64,000 nucleotides of DNA from Isoperla grammatica (GCA_945910005.1 OX246740.1:3273897-3337896); one strand, 5' to 3'; shown: positions 1 to 13,554, counted from the first letter of the stretch. Notes: generated by a model from the letters alone, not told the origin. Numbers and translations are program-made.

Positions 1-1320
1 AATCGATTATAAAAGTTTCAACCATTTTTATCGTTACCGGGTATATTTAGCAATTAATTGTGAATTATTTTATTGCTAATAATAACCGTAATAATAAAAT
101 GTTTTATTTTTTAAATTTATTTTTAGTTCATACGAACCCACAATTCGCGTGTTCATCACCTTCTGAAAGGTTTTGTAGCGTTCTCAAAATGTAAATTTTA
201 AAGTGTGACTACCTACGCAAGTTATTAGAAAAAACATGTACTATCATATGCACGGTTCCCAAGGCAAGAGACATGGGAATCGGGCATTATACACATTTAT
301 TCCATGCTTGTTGGAATTGAATTTCAACGTCATTTTTTCAAATATTATTTACATTGTATTAAAAATATTGAACCATCTTTTAAAACTTTAGCTAAAGTGA
401 ATATTTATTCAGGATTAATTTTCAATTTCACTCAATGTATTTGTTCTGAAAAATTCGCTTGATATGTCGCGGTGGTTTGTTTGAAATTGAACGTCTGGGC
501 TTGAAGGTTTGACGTTCTATCGCCACTCATATTGTGTTTGAATTAGGTTTGAGCTTTATGTCGTGTGTTGTTTTAAGCTATGCCGATGATGATACGGCCT
601 TTACACTCAAGCTTTCACTGGCGCAGAGATTCAAGCTCAGCATTGGACATTGACAACCTAGGAGCTTTACAGTAAACTAATGCGAGTAATAGAAGATGTA
701 TGTGATATTCAATACTCGATTTAAAATGCATTGTTATACTGGTATAGTCATTGGTCCCGTCTGGGTCCGGGCCAGGGTACAAGTACAATATACCCCGGGT
801 GACTTTGCCAGTCTTTTAAGGAAATATTTATTGGGACGTCAAATCATTCACAAGAAAGAACTCTATATTCTGTAGAACTTTTATATTTTGTTTTACTTTA
901 TAACTATTAAAAGCATTTTAAATTAATTTATACACAGAAATCATTGGTTCCGTAGGGTAGGGGGATAGAACGATAGAAATCGCTACCAGGTCAGTTCCCT
1001 CTTTTCGATAATAGTAACATAGATCTCAGACTACATTAAGGAAACTCTATACCTAAATGAAATCAATTAGCACATTTAATTTCAACTCCGGGAAGTAGAA
1101 CGCTCAATTAATTGGACTAGAAAGGAAATAATGACACGCACTTTTCATTGCGCTCTGTTGGCGAAGTGCCTCGTTATTCTTCCGGTTTTAATTAAGAGTG
1201 GGATGGTGAAGGGTAGTTGGAAGTGCTCCTTGGGGGTAGGTTCATGTTAAGTGTCATTTGACGGCAATTAGTGCACCTAACATCCCCCCCCCCGCGCAGT
1301 AGCTAGACTTAGCTTACGTC
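1..1320. other. No gene seen
   Basis: AT-rich non-coding sequence with no frame of interest. It contains a C10 run at 1284-1293 just before the hAT-like element. Confidence 0.6.
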
Positions 1321-1968
1321 CAGTGGCGTAGGAATAGCCCGGGCGGCCCGGGGTCTAGACTAGCCTGAGTTGAAACCCAGATTTTAAGTACACATAAGAG
1401 AAAATTAAAAGTGTTACAATTATGTAATTGGTATGTAATTGCAAGATATATTTCTCACTCAACGGCCAGATATGGCAACCCTGTTCCTACTCCGTGGGGC
1501 CATAACGCCATTTATGAGAAAACTTTATTGTTTACAAAAATTAACTTGGCGTTCGTCGATTCCACTCTTCAACCCTTTGGAATACAATGCCGCGGATTTC
1601 TTCGAATGGTAATTTGTGGTGATTTTCTCTTTGTGGTCATGGTCGTCGTAAAAGCTATGATTTACAAATTTTTTAAATAGTAGTTTTTTTTAACAATAAT
1701 TTATTTATATTTAAAATGCTGAAAAAATTAAATTGAATGAATAGATAAACAAGAAAAATTCCTAATATGAACTGGCTTGTTATTAAAAAGTAGCACTTCG
1801 TCGTGTGAGACATACATTTGATATATGTACCTGATTTGAAATTCGCGCTTATAATGATCATGAACATAAACCCGGACCCAATACAAAATTACGTTTACGA
1901 GTCTATGATAGGGGCCCATGCCAGGCTCTATTGCGGGGGGGGGGGGGGGGGTTCTAGCTACGCCACTG
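1321..1968. mobile_element. hAT-like non-autonomous transposon (CAGTGGCGTAG termini)
   Basis: The left end CAGTGGCGTAG and right end CTACGCCACTG are perfect 11-bp inverted repeats 648 bases apart. The flanks CTTACGTC (1313-1320) and CACACGTC (1969-1976) agree at six of eight positions, an imperfect 8-bp target duplication as expected for hAT elements. A 17-base G-tract (1935-1951) lies just inside the right end. The small open frames inside show no recognisable product. Confidence 0.65.
1935..1951 (+). repeat. Poly-G tract (17)
   Basis: Uninterrupted G run inside the right end of the hAT-like element, at a point where the left end has CCCGGGCGGCCCGGGG. Confidence 0.95.
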
Positions 1969-1976
1969 CACACGTC

Positions 1977-4180
1977 GCAGGCGGCAGCAAACTGGGACTT
2001 CCGTTCCGCTACTGAAAGAAATATGTGGTGTGAGATCATCTTACTGATTGAAATTATGTCCGACAACAATATAGGATTAAAGCAGTACAACTTGACTTGT
2101 GGAGGATTTTGTGGTTCGACTGCCGGCTTTTCCTTTCTACTCTACTCGGAAGCCTTTATATCTGTCGTGTAGTCCTTAAGTGACAATAACGCCCTGATTG
2201 CTTCGTCGGGAATCAAGGATGCTGTTGAAAAAGCAGGTGTTTACAATAATAGTATTGATCTATGCCTATGGATGTATTTCTGTGCTCAGTGTTTTTAAAA
2301 GTATAGAGTCAATGTTTTTGTTGCTGCTTTTGGTATGTGGGAGAGACTGGTTATGGCGCAGTGTCTGTCCGGCCAATAACAACCCCTTTCAACGAATATA
2401 GTTAAGCGTATAATTGTACAATTTTTCGACAATGACGGCAAAGAAACTGATGTACGAAATTGACAACAAGTATGTACAATACTAATAACACACGTTATCA
2501 ATAAAATATAATGGAATAATAGATGACAATAAGTTGTTACTATTGTACTCCACTGTTAACAGTTCAACCAGCTGCAATAATTCAATGACAAGCCATTGGT
2601 ATAATATTCACCAGTAAAAAACTACATTTTTATTTATTTTACATACATTTTATTATTTCCACGTGGCCTATTTTAAAGAAAACTGTAAAACACATCATTC
2701 ACCTCTCCTCCCCCCCCCCCCCCCCCCCTCCCCCAACCGACAAACCTTTCACCTCTCTTAGACAAACCTCCCAAATGCACGTATAGGCCTACACGTAAAT
2801 CAATTGAACACACACAACGAATTGTGAAATAGTGGCATCATTACTAGAAAAAAAGACAAGTGTTTGCCAAAATTTCGTTTAGAGATCTGAGTGTAGCAAA
2901 ATGCCAAGTCAAAATTAGTGTTGATTCGACCTCCGAGGCCATCAACACATTAACCTGACATTTATAACGTGCTAGACTTGGCACAATTACTGCATTGCAC
3001 GGGTTAATTGTCGCACTGTCTCAATGTTCTTTTATTCAGATGGATGTCTTCTATCAATGATGGTGTTAAGGCGAAAGAGTACTCTCACTAAACGAAACAT
3101 CAAAATTTAGATTATTTGATAATACCTTGAGAACGATACACAATATTAAAACAGTGATAAATTCCCAAATTATGGTTTCGCAAGAACTAAAACAATGGAT
3201 TCAAAAAGTTCAAAATATTTGTCTCGTGCCGGGTATAAGTACTTCTTTTTAATTATTTCACATTAGCAGTACAAACCTTAGTGATTAAAGTATTGTTCAT
3301 TTTTTAAATCTAGTGCTTAGTTCTTACGGAAACACACAATTCACACAATTCGAGCATCTATCATGTTTTGAATATTATTACTGAAAAAAAAAAATTAATT
3401 TCGCACAGTTTTTATGGTGAGACTACACTTTACCGTTAATGTTTTTAAAGTAAGCGTACTTCGGTTGTAATGTTAGTTTTAAACATTCAACGTTTTAAAC
3501 TGAAGAACCCAGTTGGATAGTAGATATCGGATCACTCTACATTCCGTGAGTTGTAAAGTTCTCTGGTGTACATTATCTTTGTTTTGTCGAGTTCTTGATA
3601 GTTGATTTTACGCGCGTTATTAATTTGAGAGCAACTGTTCCGTGTATCTATATTTTTACTCCGATTTCTTCCATCTCCTTTAACAGTCAATTTGTTTAAA
3701 CATATTTTCTTACCGTCTTTTATAATACTTTCATGCCTTTTCAAATGTGTGTTCTATTTTGTATATTTCTTATCATTCGGTACACATTATATTTATTATT
3801 TTTAAGTTTTGATTATTTGTATCATATTTTATCTGTGTTTTTATATAATTGTATGTTTATTATTATACCTAGTTTTTAGTTAAGTTTAGTTCGGGTTAGC
3901 AGTCACCCCTTGTGCTTGCAGCTCTTTTCTGCCAACCCAAATCATTATGCACGAAAGGGAATACATTCTCAATAGTAAATACATATTTTGTTTGTTCTGT
4001 TCTCACAGTGTATTTAAATGTAATAGGCAACACGCGTACGATTTTATTTGTTAAACCAAGCACTTAATTTAATAGTATATGATACAAAAAGTATATTAAT
4101 GCAAGTCCCAAGTAAAAAAGAAATTTTTAAATAGGTTTAATGTGGTCGCATTTATTGAAGTTTCAACTCGGGGATCTGAA
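1977..4180. other. No gene seen
   Basis: Small frames only. It contains the C19 tract and a TAGGCCTA palindrome at 2784. Open frames near 2.2 kb have no recognisable product. Confidence 0.55.
2710..2728 (+). repeat. Poly-C tract (19)
   Basis: Uninterrupted C run followed by TCCCCC, in otherwise AT-rich DNA. Confidence 0.95.
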
Positions 4181-4330
4181 ACGCGTACAGGTGGCTGTGA
4201 CGCAATGATTGTGTAGACGTGGCGTAACAGACCAATCGCTGAGGCGGTGAGCGTACAAAGTACAAACCCATGACGTCAAATCCACTCTACATGGCGGCGG
4301 CTCGTTTTTCGCGCCCTTTTATTTATCGTT
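4181..4330. promoter_or_regulatory. CpG-rich patch with a perfect CRE
   Basis: AGACCAATCGCTGAGGCGGT, TGACGTCA (4271-4278) and ACATGGCGGCGGCTCG lie together in AT-rich surroundings. The patch resembles a small promoter, including a CCAAT-type box, but no following gene was recognised. Confidence 0.25.
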
Positions 4331-4984
4331 ACTAAACTAATTATTTTGAGGCATAGACTGATCCGTTTTTCAAAATTCAAAGACACAACATTATTAAATG
4401 AGAAACAAGGTATTTAAAAATCGATTTGTATTTTCATACGCGTGTTCCCTATTGAGGAGGGGTCTAGGTTTCTTTATGTAACACATGCTCGGTATAACTA
4501 AGGTTTGCACTTCTCGCTCTACACAGACAAGATGGGCGTATCACAACTAATAAGGGACTCCTATAATATACTGTAAAGAAACTTGTGTAGTTATTGGCTA
4601 CCCACTCAATAACAAGAATTGATTTTCATCAGTTACTTTAAATTTATTATCTGTTTCGATGCTATAAATAATCCATGGTTATAGTTAACATGTAAGTATT
4701 CTGCATGATAGTATGATGGTCGACGCAATATAAAAACAAACAAAAAATTAAATTCAAATCGTAATTTCAGTCTTATACCGGGAAACTTGTCCCTAGAGCC
4801 AAGCAGTACTGACGTAGCGCACTCGTCTTGCTTTGTGAGATTGGACGACATTGCACTCTTGTTTGGAAACAAAGACCACCTCGTTCTATTTGTTGCCGCC
4901 ATGTTAGACCGTGAAGTTATGATAATTCGTCCTTGAGATTCGCTTTTTGATTAAAAAAGGAAGGCCCATGGTTTTTACCAGATT

Positions 4985-5145
4985 TTGGTAAGACTTATGG
5001 CCGGTCTTATCTCCTAATAAGAAAGTTATTTGTAGAAATTAAGCTATTAGGAGGATTTCAAGGGCTTTGATTGGTGGTTACCATGGAGAATTAAGCTATT
5101 ATTATAAGTTGTTATTGGGACATTGTAAGACTGGATCTTACTCGC
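4985..5145. mobile_element. Possible MITE, family A copy 1
   Basis: GGTAAGACTTATGGCCGGTC on the left and GTAAGACTGGATCTTACT on the right are imperfect inverted repeats around GGATTTCAAGGGCTTTGATT, GGTGGTTACCATGG. A diverged relative is at 6360-6512. The ends are not sharply defined. Confidence 0.3.
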
Positions 5146-6359
5146 ATTTGGAGTTTCTTAAAATGAATTGTTCAAAAAATGAATAAATTGTCTTAACATT
5201 AAAGTAAGTTTGTGACAAAAGTAGTGGCAGTTGTTTTTATCCGTTTATTTTAGAACTTTTAATCTAGCTGTCCTGTTAATTTAACTTGAATAATAATCGT
5301 GTAATATTATTGAACAAATGTGTATTTTGATTTATGAAGACCAATGTTTTCTGGAATTTTCATGCGTCTGTTTTTGTACCATAATTGAAAAGAGGTAGAT
5401 AATAATTGCGTAAACGACCCCAATGCAAATATATATTCTTGCAATTGTGTGGTTTGGAATACTAAATATTTGTGCATTAATGTGAGATTCACTCTGTTCC
5501 CTTCAGCGTTGGAAGAATTCTCTCATTAATTTTGTTTTTACTTCATAACTCTATTAAAAACGCGAAGAGTAAACAATGTCTTGATTTTCATACCTATTTA
5601 AAAAGGCTATCTTTAAAAAAATCCATGAGGGACAAACAAGAAAATCTAAATTTCAATTTTAAAATTCGTTTCACCCCCCATATTTACTAAATGTCATTCA
5701 TTACCAATTAACTAAGTAAACGTCTCACCCCTTCCCCTTTACAACCCCTACTTCATTAAGTTATTCTTCAAACATTGTAGCAATTAAAAATCTGTCGTTT
5801 GGTCTTCTCACTCCTCACTCTTCAATCTTCACTCTATTGACACCAACTGACGTTTTATCAAGAAGAGACGAGGAAATTAATATTCCCTCGATGAACTCTG
5901 TGAGGAGATATCTTGTATGCCATGCAAGTGCTTTGCATAATAGCTTCTAGATCACGTAGAATACATCAGCCGTGATGATAAATGACGCCGCATTACGTTT
6001 AGAAAGAAAACAAACTCTTGACTTACATGTCTGAGGGAAACTGTCTTAGAGAGGACGAGAGGAAAATATGGAATAAACTGCCTAGTGTATAACTTCCTTC
6101 AGGGGTCACTTCTGCTTATCATTGCTTTCAAACTTAAATAAATAACGGCTAAGGAGAAATGGCTTAAAGTTAGTAGATATATTCTTCTACAATAGTCTAA
6201 CATAGTATGTGCCTATAGAGCCTGATGAAAATGCTGTAATCCATGCCAAAACATAGATAAAGTACAGAAGATATATAAAATAAATAGTTCTATAATTGGT
6301 AATACTAATTTGAGAACTCATGAAAGACAGACAGAAGATCGTACATTGTTTCTTAAGAA
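5146..6359. other. No gene seen
   Basis: AT-rich, non-repetitive by eye. Confidence 0.5.
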
Positions 6360-6512
6360 TAACCAACCTTATACCCAATCTTATAACTTACAAGTTACAT
6401 GTATAAGCTGACTTGATTTCAAAGCTTCTGATTGGTAGTTACTACGGCAAAAACAATTTAGTGGAGACCAATATGTCGTTGTCGGTCTCATAAGACTGTT
6501 CATTGCAGTATT
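6360..6512. mobile_element. Possible MITE, family A copy 2
   Basis: GATTTCAAAGCTTCTGATTG, GTAGTTACTACGG aligns with the centre of the 5.0-kb element, and GGTCTCATAAGACTG ends it. Identity is moderate and no target duplication was recognised. Confidence 0.3.
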
Positions 6513-6910
6513 TACTCAAGTTTAAACTTGGGTATAATTTTGTATGTGTAACTTCGCAATTATAGACTGAAAATGTCTCATACGATTTGAATGTCCTTAA
6601 TTATTGATGCGAGCTAAACAAAATTATTTTTTTCGTTACATTAACACTTTTCTAATATTTATCTCTCTTCCCAGTAAACTATTTCAACGACATATGTTCA
6701 GCTGCGATGTTCGGAAACTGTGTCATGGGAATATTCCCGCTAACTCAATACTTTTCCAAATCTTTCACGAAAGTTTCCAACTTTTAAGCGACGTTGGTTT
6801 CGCATGCAATTCTAGATTACGCTCAACAGATAAAATATAAAACACAAGAGTCTAATCACAATTTCCATAGGTTTATACTTTAAAAATATACTCTATATAG
6901 GCAAAAACTA

Positions 6911-7021
6911 CCCTTCCCTCGATATTCACGTTGAGATTGTCCGCGGAGATTGGCTGCACTGAGTATACCCTTCCCTCGATATTCGCGTTGAGATTGTCCG
7001 CGGAGATTGGCTGCACTGGGT
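6911..7021. repeat. 57-bp tandem pair (CCCTTCCCTCGATATTC)
   Basis: CCCTTCCCTCGATATTC starts at 6911 and 6968, with TTGAGATTGTCCGCGGAGAT and TGGCTGCACT in both. The two units are almost identical. Because 57 is a multiple of three, the pair is open in frame on both strands; the minus strand reads SAANLRGQSQREYRGKG twice. No start context, splice sites or wider coding signal is present, so it is called a repeat. Confidence 0.8.
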
Positions 7022-8149
7022 TTCTTATCAGTTTCTATATTAAACCGGAGATACTTGAGCGGATAGTTTGTAGTGGAGGTCGGCGCAGAACCTCTTCTCT
7101 GTCGAGAGTGACGCGCGTAATAAGGCAAACTAAGGTATATTGAACATAACAAAGCCTATATAAGACTACCTCAGATACCGTAATGTAAGTCACACAGGCG
7201 AATATTACGTTCGTAGAAATATATTGTCTCATCTACTTAGACTTAATGAAATCATAGTTTTGATTTAGACACCGTTGTGTAGCTGACACTCAAAGAACCT
7301 GGTGATATTTTAAACTAAACAAGGTCGTCGGCTAAATGAAAATATGATATCCTCAAAGCTAAGTATTTATAACACACAGTAATTTAACTTTTATAAGGCT
7401 TAGCAAACGTTTTAAATAGTATTATGGAGAATTATGTTGGTAATTAAAATGTGAACGTTATATCTTCAGCGGACATGCCCTTGTTCTACAAGTAATAAAG
7501 AAGTTAAATTTAAGATTATACCTACGTGTCACTCTTCTCTCTAGTTTACAATTTGGCAACGTTTCTTTCTCTTTGTAATAAAATCAACTTATATTACTAA
7601 TAGGAATATTAATAAAAAAATTATAAAATACTTAATATCACCTATAAAAACAGCCGTTATTTTATATTTTGGAAAATACAGAATTAAATTGCAATGAATT
7701 TACACTATAAATAGGAACCGTAATGATTCAAATATATATTTGAAAGGTTTTAGTTCTTTCGAAACCCCGACACGCTTGTTTATCACTTTATCAATATTGT
7801 GTCGGTGTCGCCTTCTCAAGATATTACTGACCAACGTAAATTTGGCGCGGTTTTATAGCGAGACTATCAAGGCTGCTCTCAGTTGCTTCAAAATTGTCGG
7901 AAAAAGTCAAAATTGTCATTCACATAGAATTTTGAATGCTTTCATTTACAAGCGTTCCTAAGTATAAATGACTTTGTTGTTTTTAAATAATTGCTTTAAT
8001 TTTCGTAATGTTTTTAACGAACACACTTTCACAAATAGAATTGTTTAAAAATACAATCATTACTATTGAAACTTAGCCAGATGTATAAAATATAGAATTA
8101 CATGGTGTATGGAATGAAATGTTTTAAATTAAACCGTCCCCTGCATATA
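7022..8149. other. No gene seen
   Basis: A GC-richer edge (7050-7120, GACGCGCGTAATAAGGC) continues from the 57-bp repeats. The rest is AT-rich. Confidence 0.5.
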
Positions 8150-8400
8150 TTTGGTCCCCTGCAGCCGTAAGAGCAACAAACAAGGCAGCCACGCAAGCGT
8201 TGTTGCCACGTGTCACCGCCACGTGTCCTATTGAGCGAGCGTCTTATTCACGCGAGCGGTCGCAAACAAAACAGAAGTAGCTCGCGCCCTCTTATTACCC
8301 GCCTTTGTGCTGACGTCGCGCTCTCTCTCTCTCTCTCGCACACATCCAGGCTGGCCGCCCATAAACCCTTATCTTGTCACAATATTCACCAACCCTTGAG
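8150..8400 (+). promoter_or_regulatory. CpG-rich segment with two CACGTG E-boxes and (CT)n, possible regulatory region
   Basis: Base composition jumps from AT-rich to CpG-rich (CACGCAAGCG, GAGCGAGCGTC, TTCACGCGAGCGGTCGC). CACGTG occurs at 8207-8212 and 8220-8225 inside a near-repeat CCACGTGTC, and a CT-dinucleotide run follows at 8321-8337. Such a patch is typical of an arthropod promoter or enhancer, but no gene start was identified. Whether it serves the receptor gene 33 kb downstream is unknown. Confidence 0.3.
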
Positions 8401-8664
8401 ATTATTTCTTAAAATATTCAGATGAAGGATGAATTTAGTAAATGTAATCATCAACAAGTGAATTAATTTTACAGATGGTCCCACAAATTCAAGTGGACGG
8501 GGAAATAAAAACGAAGATCAAATTAATTGTTATATTACTAATTATATTATGTAGAATATTAAAGTAACGTATATAGTCATTAGCAAATTCGTGTGCAACG
8601 TTTTTTTAGATGCTCTGAGCCATTTTGTTGCGAGTTTGGGCCACCGGTGCTCAGAATCCCTGGC

Positions 8665-8694
8665 GGGGGGGGGGGGGGGGAGGGGGGGGGGGGG
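8665..8694 (+). repeat. Poly-G tract (16 G, A, 13 G)
   Basis: Two G runs split by one A, bracketed by CCCTGGCG on the left and CCGCCCTGGC on the right. Confidence 0.95.
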
Positions 8695-10683
8695 CTTAAC
8701 CCCAGTCCGCCCTGGCTAAGTCTTGCGATGAACTAGCTGTATGAAGTATTTGAACACACTTCCATGACAAAATGGCCTTAAAATTGTTGTTTTAAATTAT
8801 TTGCAAAAGACGTTTTCTGTTTACATAACTTCTGAGAAATAAAATAGACAAAACTTATATATGTACTGAATGATCGAGTAATTAGAAAACAACCTACGTA
8901 GCTTTATAATACGCCGAGTGCGAAATAACACATTGGAAATGTATGTTAGTGTCTGTATGTGTGGGCCTAATTCTCAGCTTCCTAATGCATAGTTTGCAAA
9001 AATATATTTAACAATACCCCAACATTATGTAAGAGGAATTGAAAATGCAATCTACCTCTTCGCTTTCCGACTAATTATGTAATATCTAGAATTCCATTAG
9101 TTAGGTACATAAACACTATTGTAGTAGTACAGAAACAGATCTCATACGGGGTATAACAAACATAAACATACATAAACATTATGGTCGTAGTACATAAACA
9201 GTTCTCATGCGGTGTATAACCTTAATAGATTCCTAACGATGTCAACAATCTAGAAAGATAATTTACAGAACAGCAATCATCTCATATATGGTAGATCAGA
9301 GACGCATCAGGACTAATGCTATATTGGTTTCACGGGTGCAGATGTCAAGAAACAGCGATACGGGAACATGCCACGTTTTACGCAAATTGCATACGTCATT
9401 TGAGCGAAAACAACGAAGACTATACAATATTGTTGCAGTTTGTACTTCATTGCAGATAGTCTTCTTCTTCTTCTTCTTCCGTAGTTTGTGGTCTTGCTGT
9501 TGTCCATACGGCCAAGCAGATAGTCAACCAACTCTGCAAGCGTCTGAACACTACATAGATGATAGCAAGTAGACAAGCAGACTAGGGGTGTGTCTGAGAT
9601 ATCGTTCACGTACTTGCATACTTAGCTATGGCAAACTTCCATGGATGAAATGTTTATATTCAGATAGATATTAAATGGACATAATTCGTGTAAGCCTCAT
9701 CAAAGATTACAAACTATTTGTTATCTTTTGCCTCATGTAGTGAAATTATGTTCTTAACTATAGTGACGATATTATGATTTTCGTGTAAGAAAAATGTATA
9801 AATTGATTGCTTTGAATAAGATCAATACTTTCTGAAAGTGTACTATATTATATCACCATTATTAACAAGTGTATTCACTTTTGAACATTTAATATGTATT
9901 GATATGTATGCATTTATTCATTTAATTTAATTCTCTTTTAACGTATTCAAGCGTGTACATGAACGTTAAATAATGTAAGTGAATAGATAAAGTGACCCGG
10001 AATCATAGAAGAGCCATGACAAATTGCTTTTGAATTTGAACAACTTTGGAAGATAATCGGTAATAAAAATAAGGTTATGAAAAAATTACACAATGATGCA
10101 TACATAATATTAGTATTTTACAATTCCAAATACTTCCTCTCGTAAAGCTGTTCTTCTCTACCGCGGACATAACCAGGAGGTTTGTGGCGGCGCAATGGTT
10201 CGTTAAGCCTGGCGCGTTAAATGATTTGCATTGTTTTAATTCAAAACCGCACTCGCAATATGAACCAGTGCCAAGCTTGACTCTGTCATGAATGGAGTGG
10301 GAAGCTATGCTGGCCTCACTCTATTCTGGGAACTATTCGCTCTTTTACAAATAACAAACTAGTCTTTACTAATTATGCCATCCACCTTTTTTTTAAATAG
10401 CTTAGGTCAGGAACAGCTGCCAGAATAATGTTTACTAACTAGGTACACATCATTTTCATTTAACAATAAATACATAAATATAATGAGTAAGATGTAGAAA
10501 TGAAAAGAAGGGCGGTAGAAAATAAATAATGAAGAGCTGTTTCCACGGGTTGATAGAATTAAAAAAAACGTGGATGTTTGGAATGTAACTAGTTGTGAAA
10601 TCAGGACAACAAAAGATTAGGTTTTCTCTTTGATACTGAATGTAGTGTATTAATAATACAATTTGATGGACAATACGTCCTGT
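8695..10683. other. No gene seen
   Basis: Contains the 63-bp duplication and a short CTT run at about 9461-9478. The two frames over 90 codons at 9.3-9.6 kb overlap each other on opposite strands and look like nothing known. Confidence 0.5.
9124..9221. repeat. 63-bp tandem duplication
   Basis: GTAGTAC(A/G)-AAACAG-TCTCAT-CGG-GTATAAC occurs at 9124 and 9187, separated by a CATAAACATACATAAACAT simple stretch. Confidence 0.7.
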
Positions 10684-10882
10684 AGGTTCACACCAGTTTT
10701 CCCCGATGTACCCGTCTTTGGTCCAAATAGACTAACAACGATTTAGTAACCTCGGTTTGGTTACCATGGTTTCAATTAACATTGCACTCAAAATACATGG
10801 TAGTCGCCATGTAAGTTCGTACAGAATCTCCGCTTACCGGCTAATTGGGGTTCAAAAAGTTGGTGAAACCAGCCCTATGGGT
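10684..10882. mobile_element. Possible MITE with imperfect inverted ends
   Basis: AGGTTCACACCAGTTTTCCC at the left compares with the reverse complement of the right end (GGTTTCACCAACTTTTTGAA, CCCC). The centre holds GGTTACCATGG. No target duplication was identified. Confidence 0.35.
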
Positions 10883-11014
10883 TTCCAACTAGACTAGGTA
10901 TATCATTGTATTTGGATATTAGCTTATGGAGCACCAAAAGGTGATCTTGTAGGACTCCAGGTCAGTATATTGTTAATGTTTTGTGGCTGATGAAGCCATC
11001 GAAAAACCATCATT

Positions 11015-11105
11015 CAGGATACCCGAGGGCAGAATTTAACCAGCGGCCTTTTGAATTATGGTATTGTGTGTAACCGCTCAACCATGCCCATATCTATCGT
11101 AGACT
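11015..11105 (-). repeat. tRNA-derived SINE-like sequence
   Basis: Read on the minus strand, ATGGTTGAGCGGTTACACAC resembles an RNA polymerase III A box with D-loop. About 30 bases on, GCTGGTTAAATTCTGC is a degenerate B box. It is an old copy and no tail was identified. Confidence 0.35.
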
Positions 11106-13554
11106 GATACATTCTGAAATATATTGTGGTATACACTTATAGCATATTTTTTTCACTTTTTCGGAATATCGAATTTTAATCTATTAAGGGCCTATTACAT
11201 GGTCTTATCCATTTGTTTTGATATTTAAAACTTTGTTTGAAAAAAAATTAAATAATCAACACATAAACCCATCAAGTAGTATTTTTTATGTAACACACAC
11301 TTAAGTTTACAATTTTTCAACACTTTTTCCAAAAATATTGTTGTTTCGAAATGTAGCTATCGGTTTTCTACAGACAAACAATACCAGACTACTGAATAAA
11401 ATAGCTTTAATTTTCTGAGCGTAGGATAACGTTACCGTTGCGGGTTCCACTAAGTTCCAACTGTTAGTGTATTTAATGTGTTCCCCTGTTCGAAGCCAGA
11501 CACCTCGTCTGCAGGCTGTTATGACGCGCGGGCTTCTGGGTGACATTCCTCTCAAATTACAAGATCTAATCAGTTAAGTGAACAAGAAGATGAACTATTG
11601 CACTACTACTGCAAATAAGAGAAGCAATTACTTAGAATTTATAATTAGAAACAAGGGATTATGGAAGGGAAGTATGTACAGGGTGCAACAGTGGTGCAAT
11701 GTCATACAACTGTTGTTAGTTCTTGATACAGCGTTTCGTAATGAAAGGGGTTAATTACAAATTAGTTAAATATGTAAATCAAATTGTCGGCTGCTTGTAA
11801 TGACGTCACTTAATTATTACTTATCGATTTATGTTATTCAATATGAAATATCGAACAATAATATCGATTTTTGCATGCATCCCTAAATATCATTTTTTCA
11901 ATTTTAAGAATGTGATCTCAATTAAAATGTAAACCTGTTTATTCTAAAAGCTCTGATGTTCTAATATCTTCTATCAACGGGAGAGTACTTTAAACTCAAA
12001 GGTTAAACCAGTAAATAGCTGCTGAATACTCGTACAGGCGTCCAATCTTGAGAAGTCTTGTGTAAGCGTAACTACATCAATTTGTCTCCTTGTAATAAAT
12101 TCTGTTTCACTTCCTCAATGCTAAATGTGCACTTACGTACGTTTAAAGTGCACTTGAGCTAAATGCCGTGAGATGCAGTTACTTTAATCTTGTAGCCCAG
12201 TTGGACATTGGCCAACATTTCTTATTAGCTAAAACTCACAAATGCAGCTGACACTGACTTTCAAACTTACGACTTGTTTGTTGAGCGAATTGTTGTTTAA
12301 TAGAATGAAAGAGGTTCGTTATTTTAGAGTGTTCAATGCTTAGTCCTCGAATTAACATTTATTGTAATTAATTAACTGTTTACTGTCGCAAATTGCAATG
12401 AGGAAGTGTCATTGGGAAAAAAAACTTGTTTCGACCTGTTTTATGGGTAAAAAGTTGTACTGGGATCTTTAGTTCATTAGTACCATTAATTGGGCTGTAA
12501 ATATAGTGAAGAGCATTTAACGCTCAAAGCGTAACGGTGTCTCGGGCCGATTATCCGCAGTCGTAGAGATGCTATGTGTACAATAAATGGTCTTCTGTTT
12601 TACCATTCATCACTTATTTTGTAAATATATAAATATACATATTTTCTAAAATTGAATTATTATTTTTAATACAATATTGCAAGAAATAAATTACGTAAAT
12701 ACTTATGTTCATTTACCAGATATTAAGCAATATATTATAACTAATTTAAAAATGAACATATTTGTTGATATCCACAGCTATGTGATATATGCCACGGGTA
12801 TAGATTAATCATTTAAAATAAGTAACTAAAGTACGAATTGTGAGGACTGAGTTAACATGCAGAGCGGACACGTCGCTTGATGGCTTCGCTCACCCGTCTG
12901 CTCCAATAACTCCAGAAAACTATTAACTAACTTACCAGCGAAGAGCACATCCCATGACATCCGTTCACATTGCATCGATTTTATTAAAATATGATAAGTT
13001 TGGTTAAACTTAGATTAGAAAGATATTGGAGGAAGATTGAAGTTCCAAGATATTCGTGCAGACGGTAGGGTACATTACTCCGCTGTAATCATGCTCTACA
13101 CAAGACTAGATCTATGTCAGCTATACGCACTGTGTTATGAAGATAATAATGGGCTTCTGGTGCACTCCTGCCAGCTTCATGATAGTTAAAATATTGAAGG
13201 ATGGAAAATGTACATTTTATCTTTAATTACATGTAAATTTTCTTAGTTAAATTATTTTTTCATACATAAACTATGTTGCGGATGAAGCATTCTAGTACGT
13301 TGAATGTAATTGAAAGAAAGGAGGAAATCGCTTGTCAAAATTAATAATACTGTGAGGCGCATTCGATTTCTTTACTGAGGGGTTTATCAAAAAAAATGTT
13401 TATACATATATATAAATATTACCCAAATAGATAGATAGTGACAGCTAACTAAGAAGAAGGCGAAGGACATCCCCGATTAAAAGTTATCACTTCACACAGT
13501 AAACAAATTTTAATTTTGAAGTCGTTAATTTTGTTTTTAAATGCACTTTGCGGT
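11106..13554. other. No gene seen
   Basis: Mostly AT-rich. 11440-11560 is GC-richer with a B-box-like CTGTTCGAAGCC but no A box. A perfect TGACGTCA is at 11801. Confidence 0.5.
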
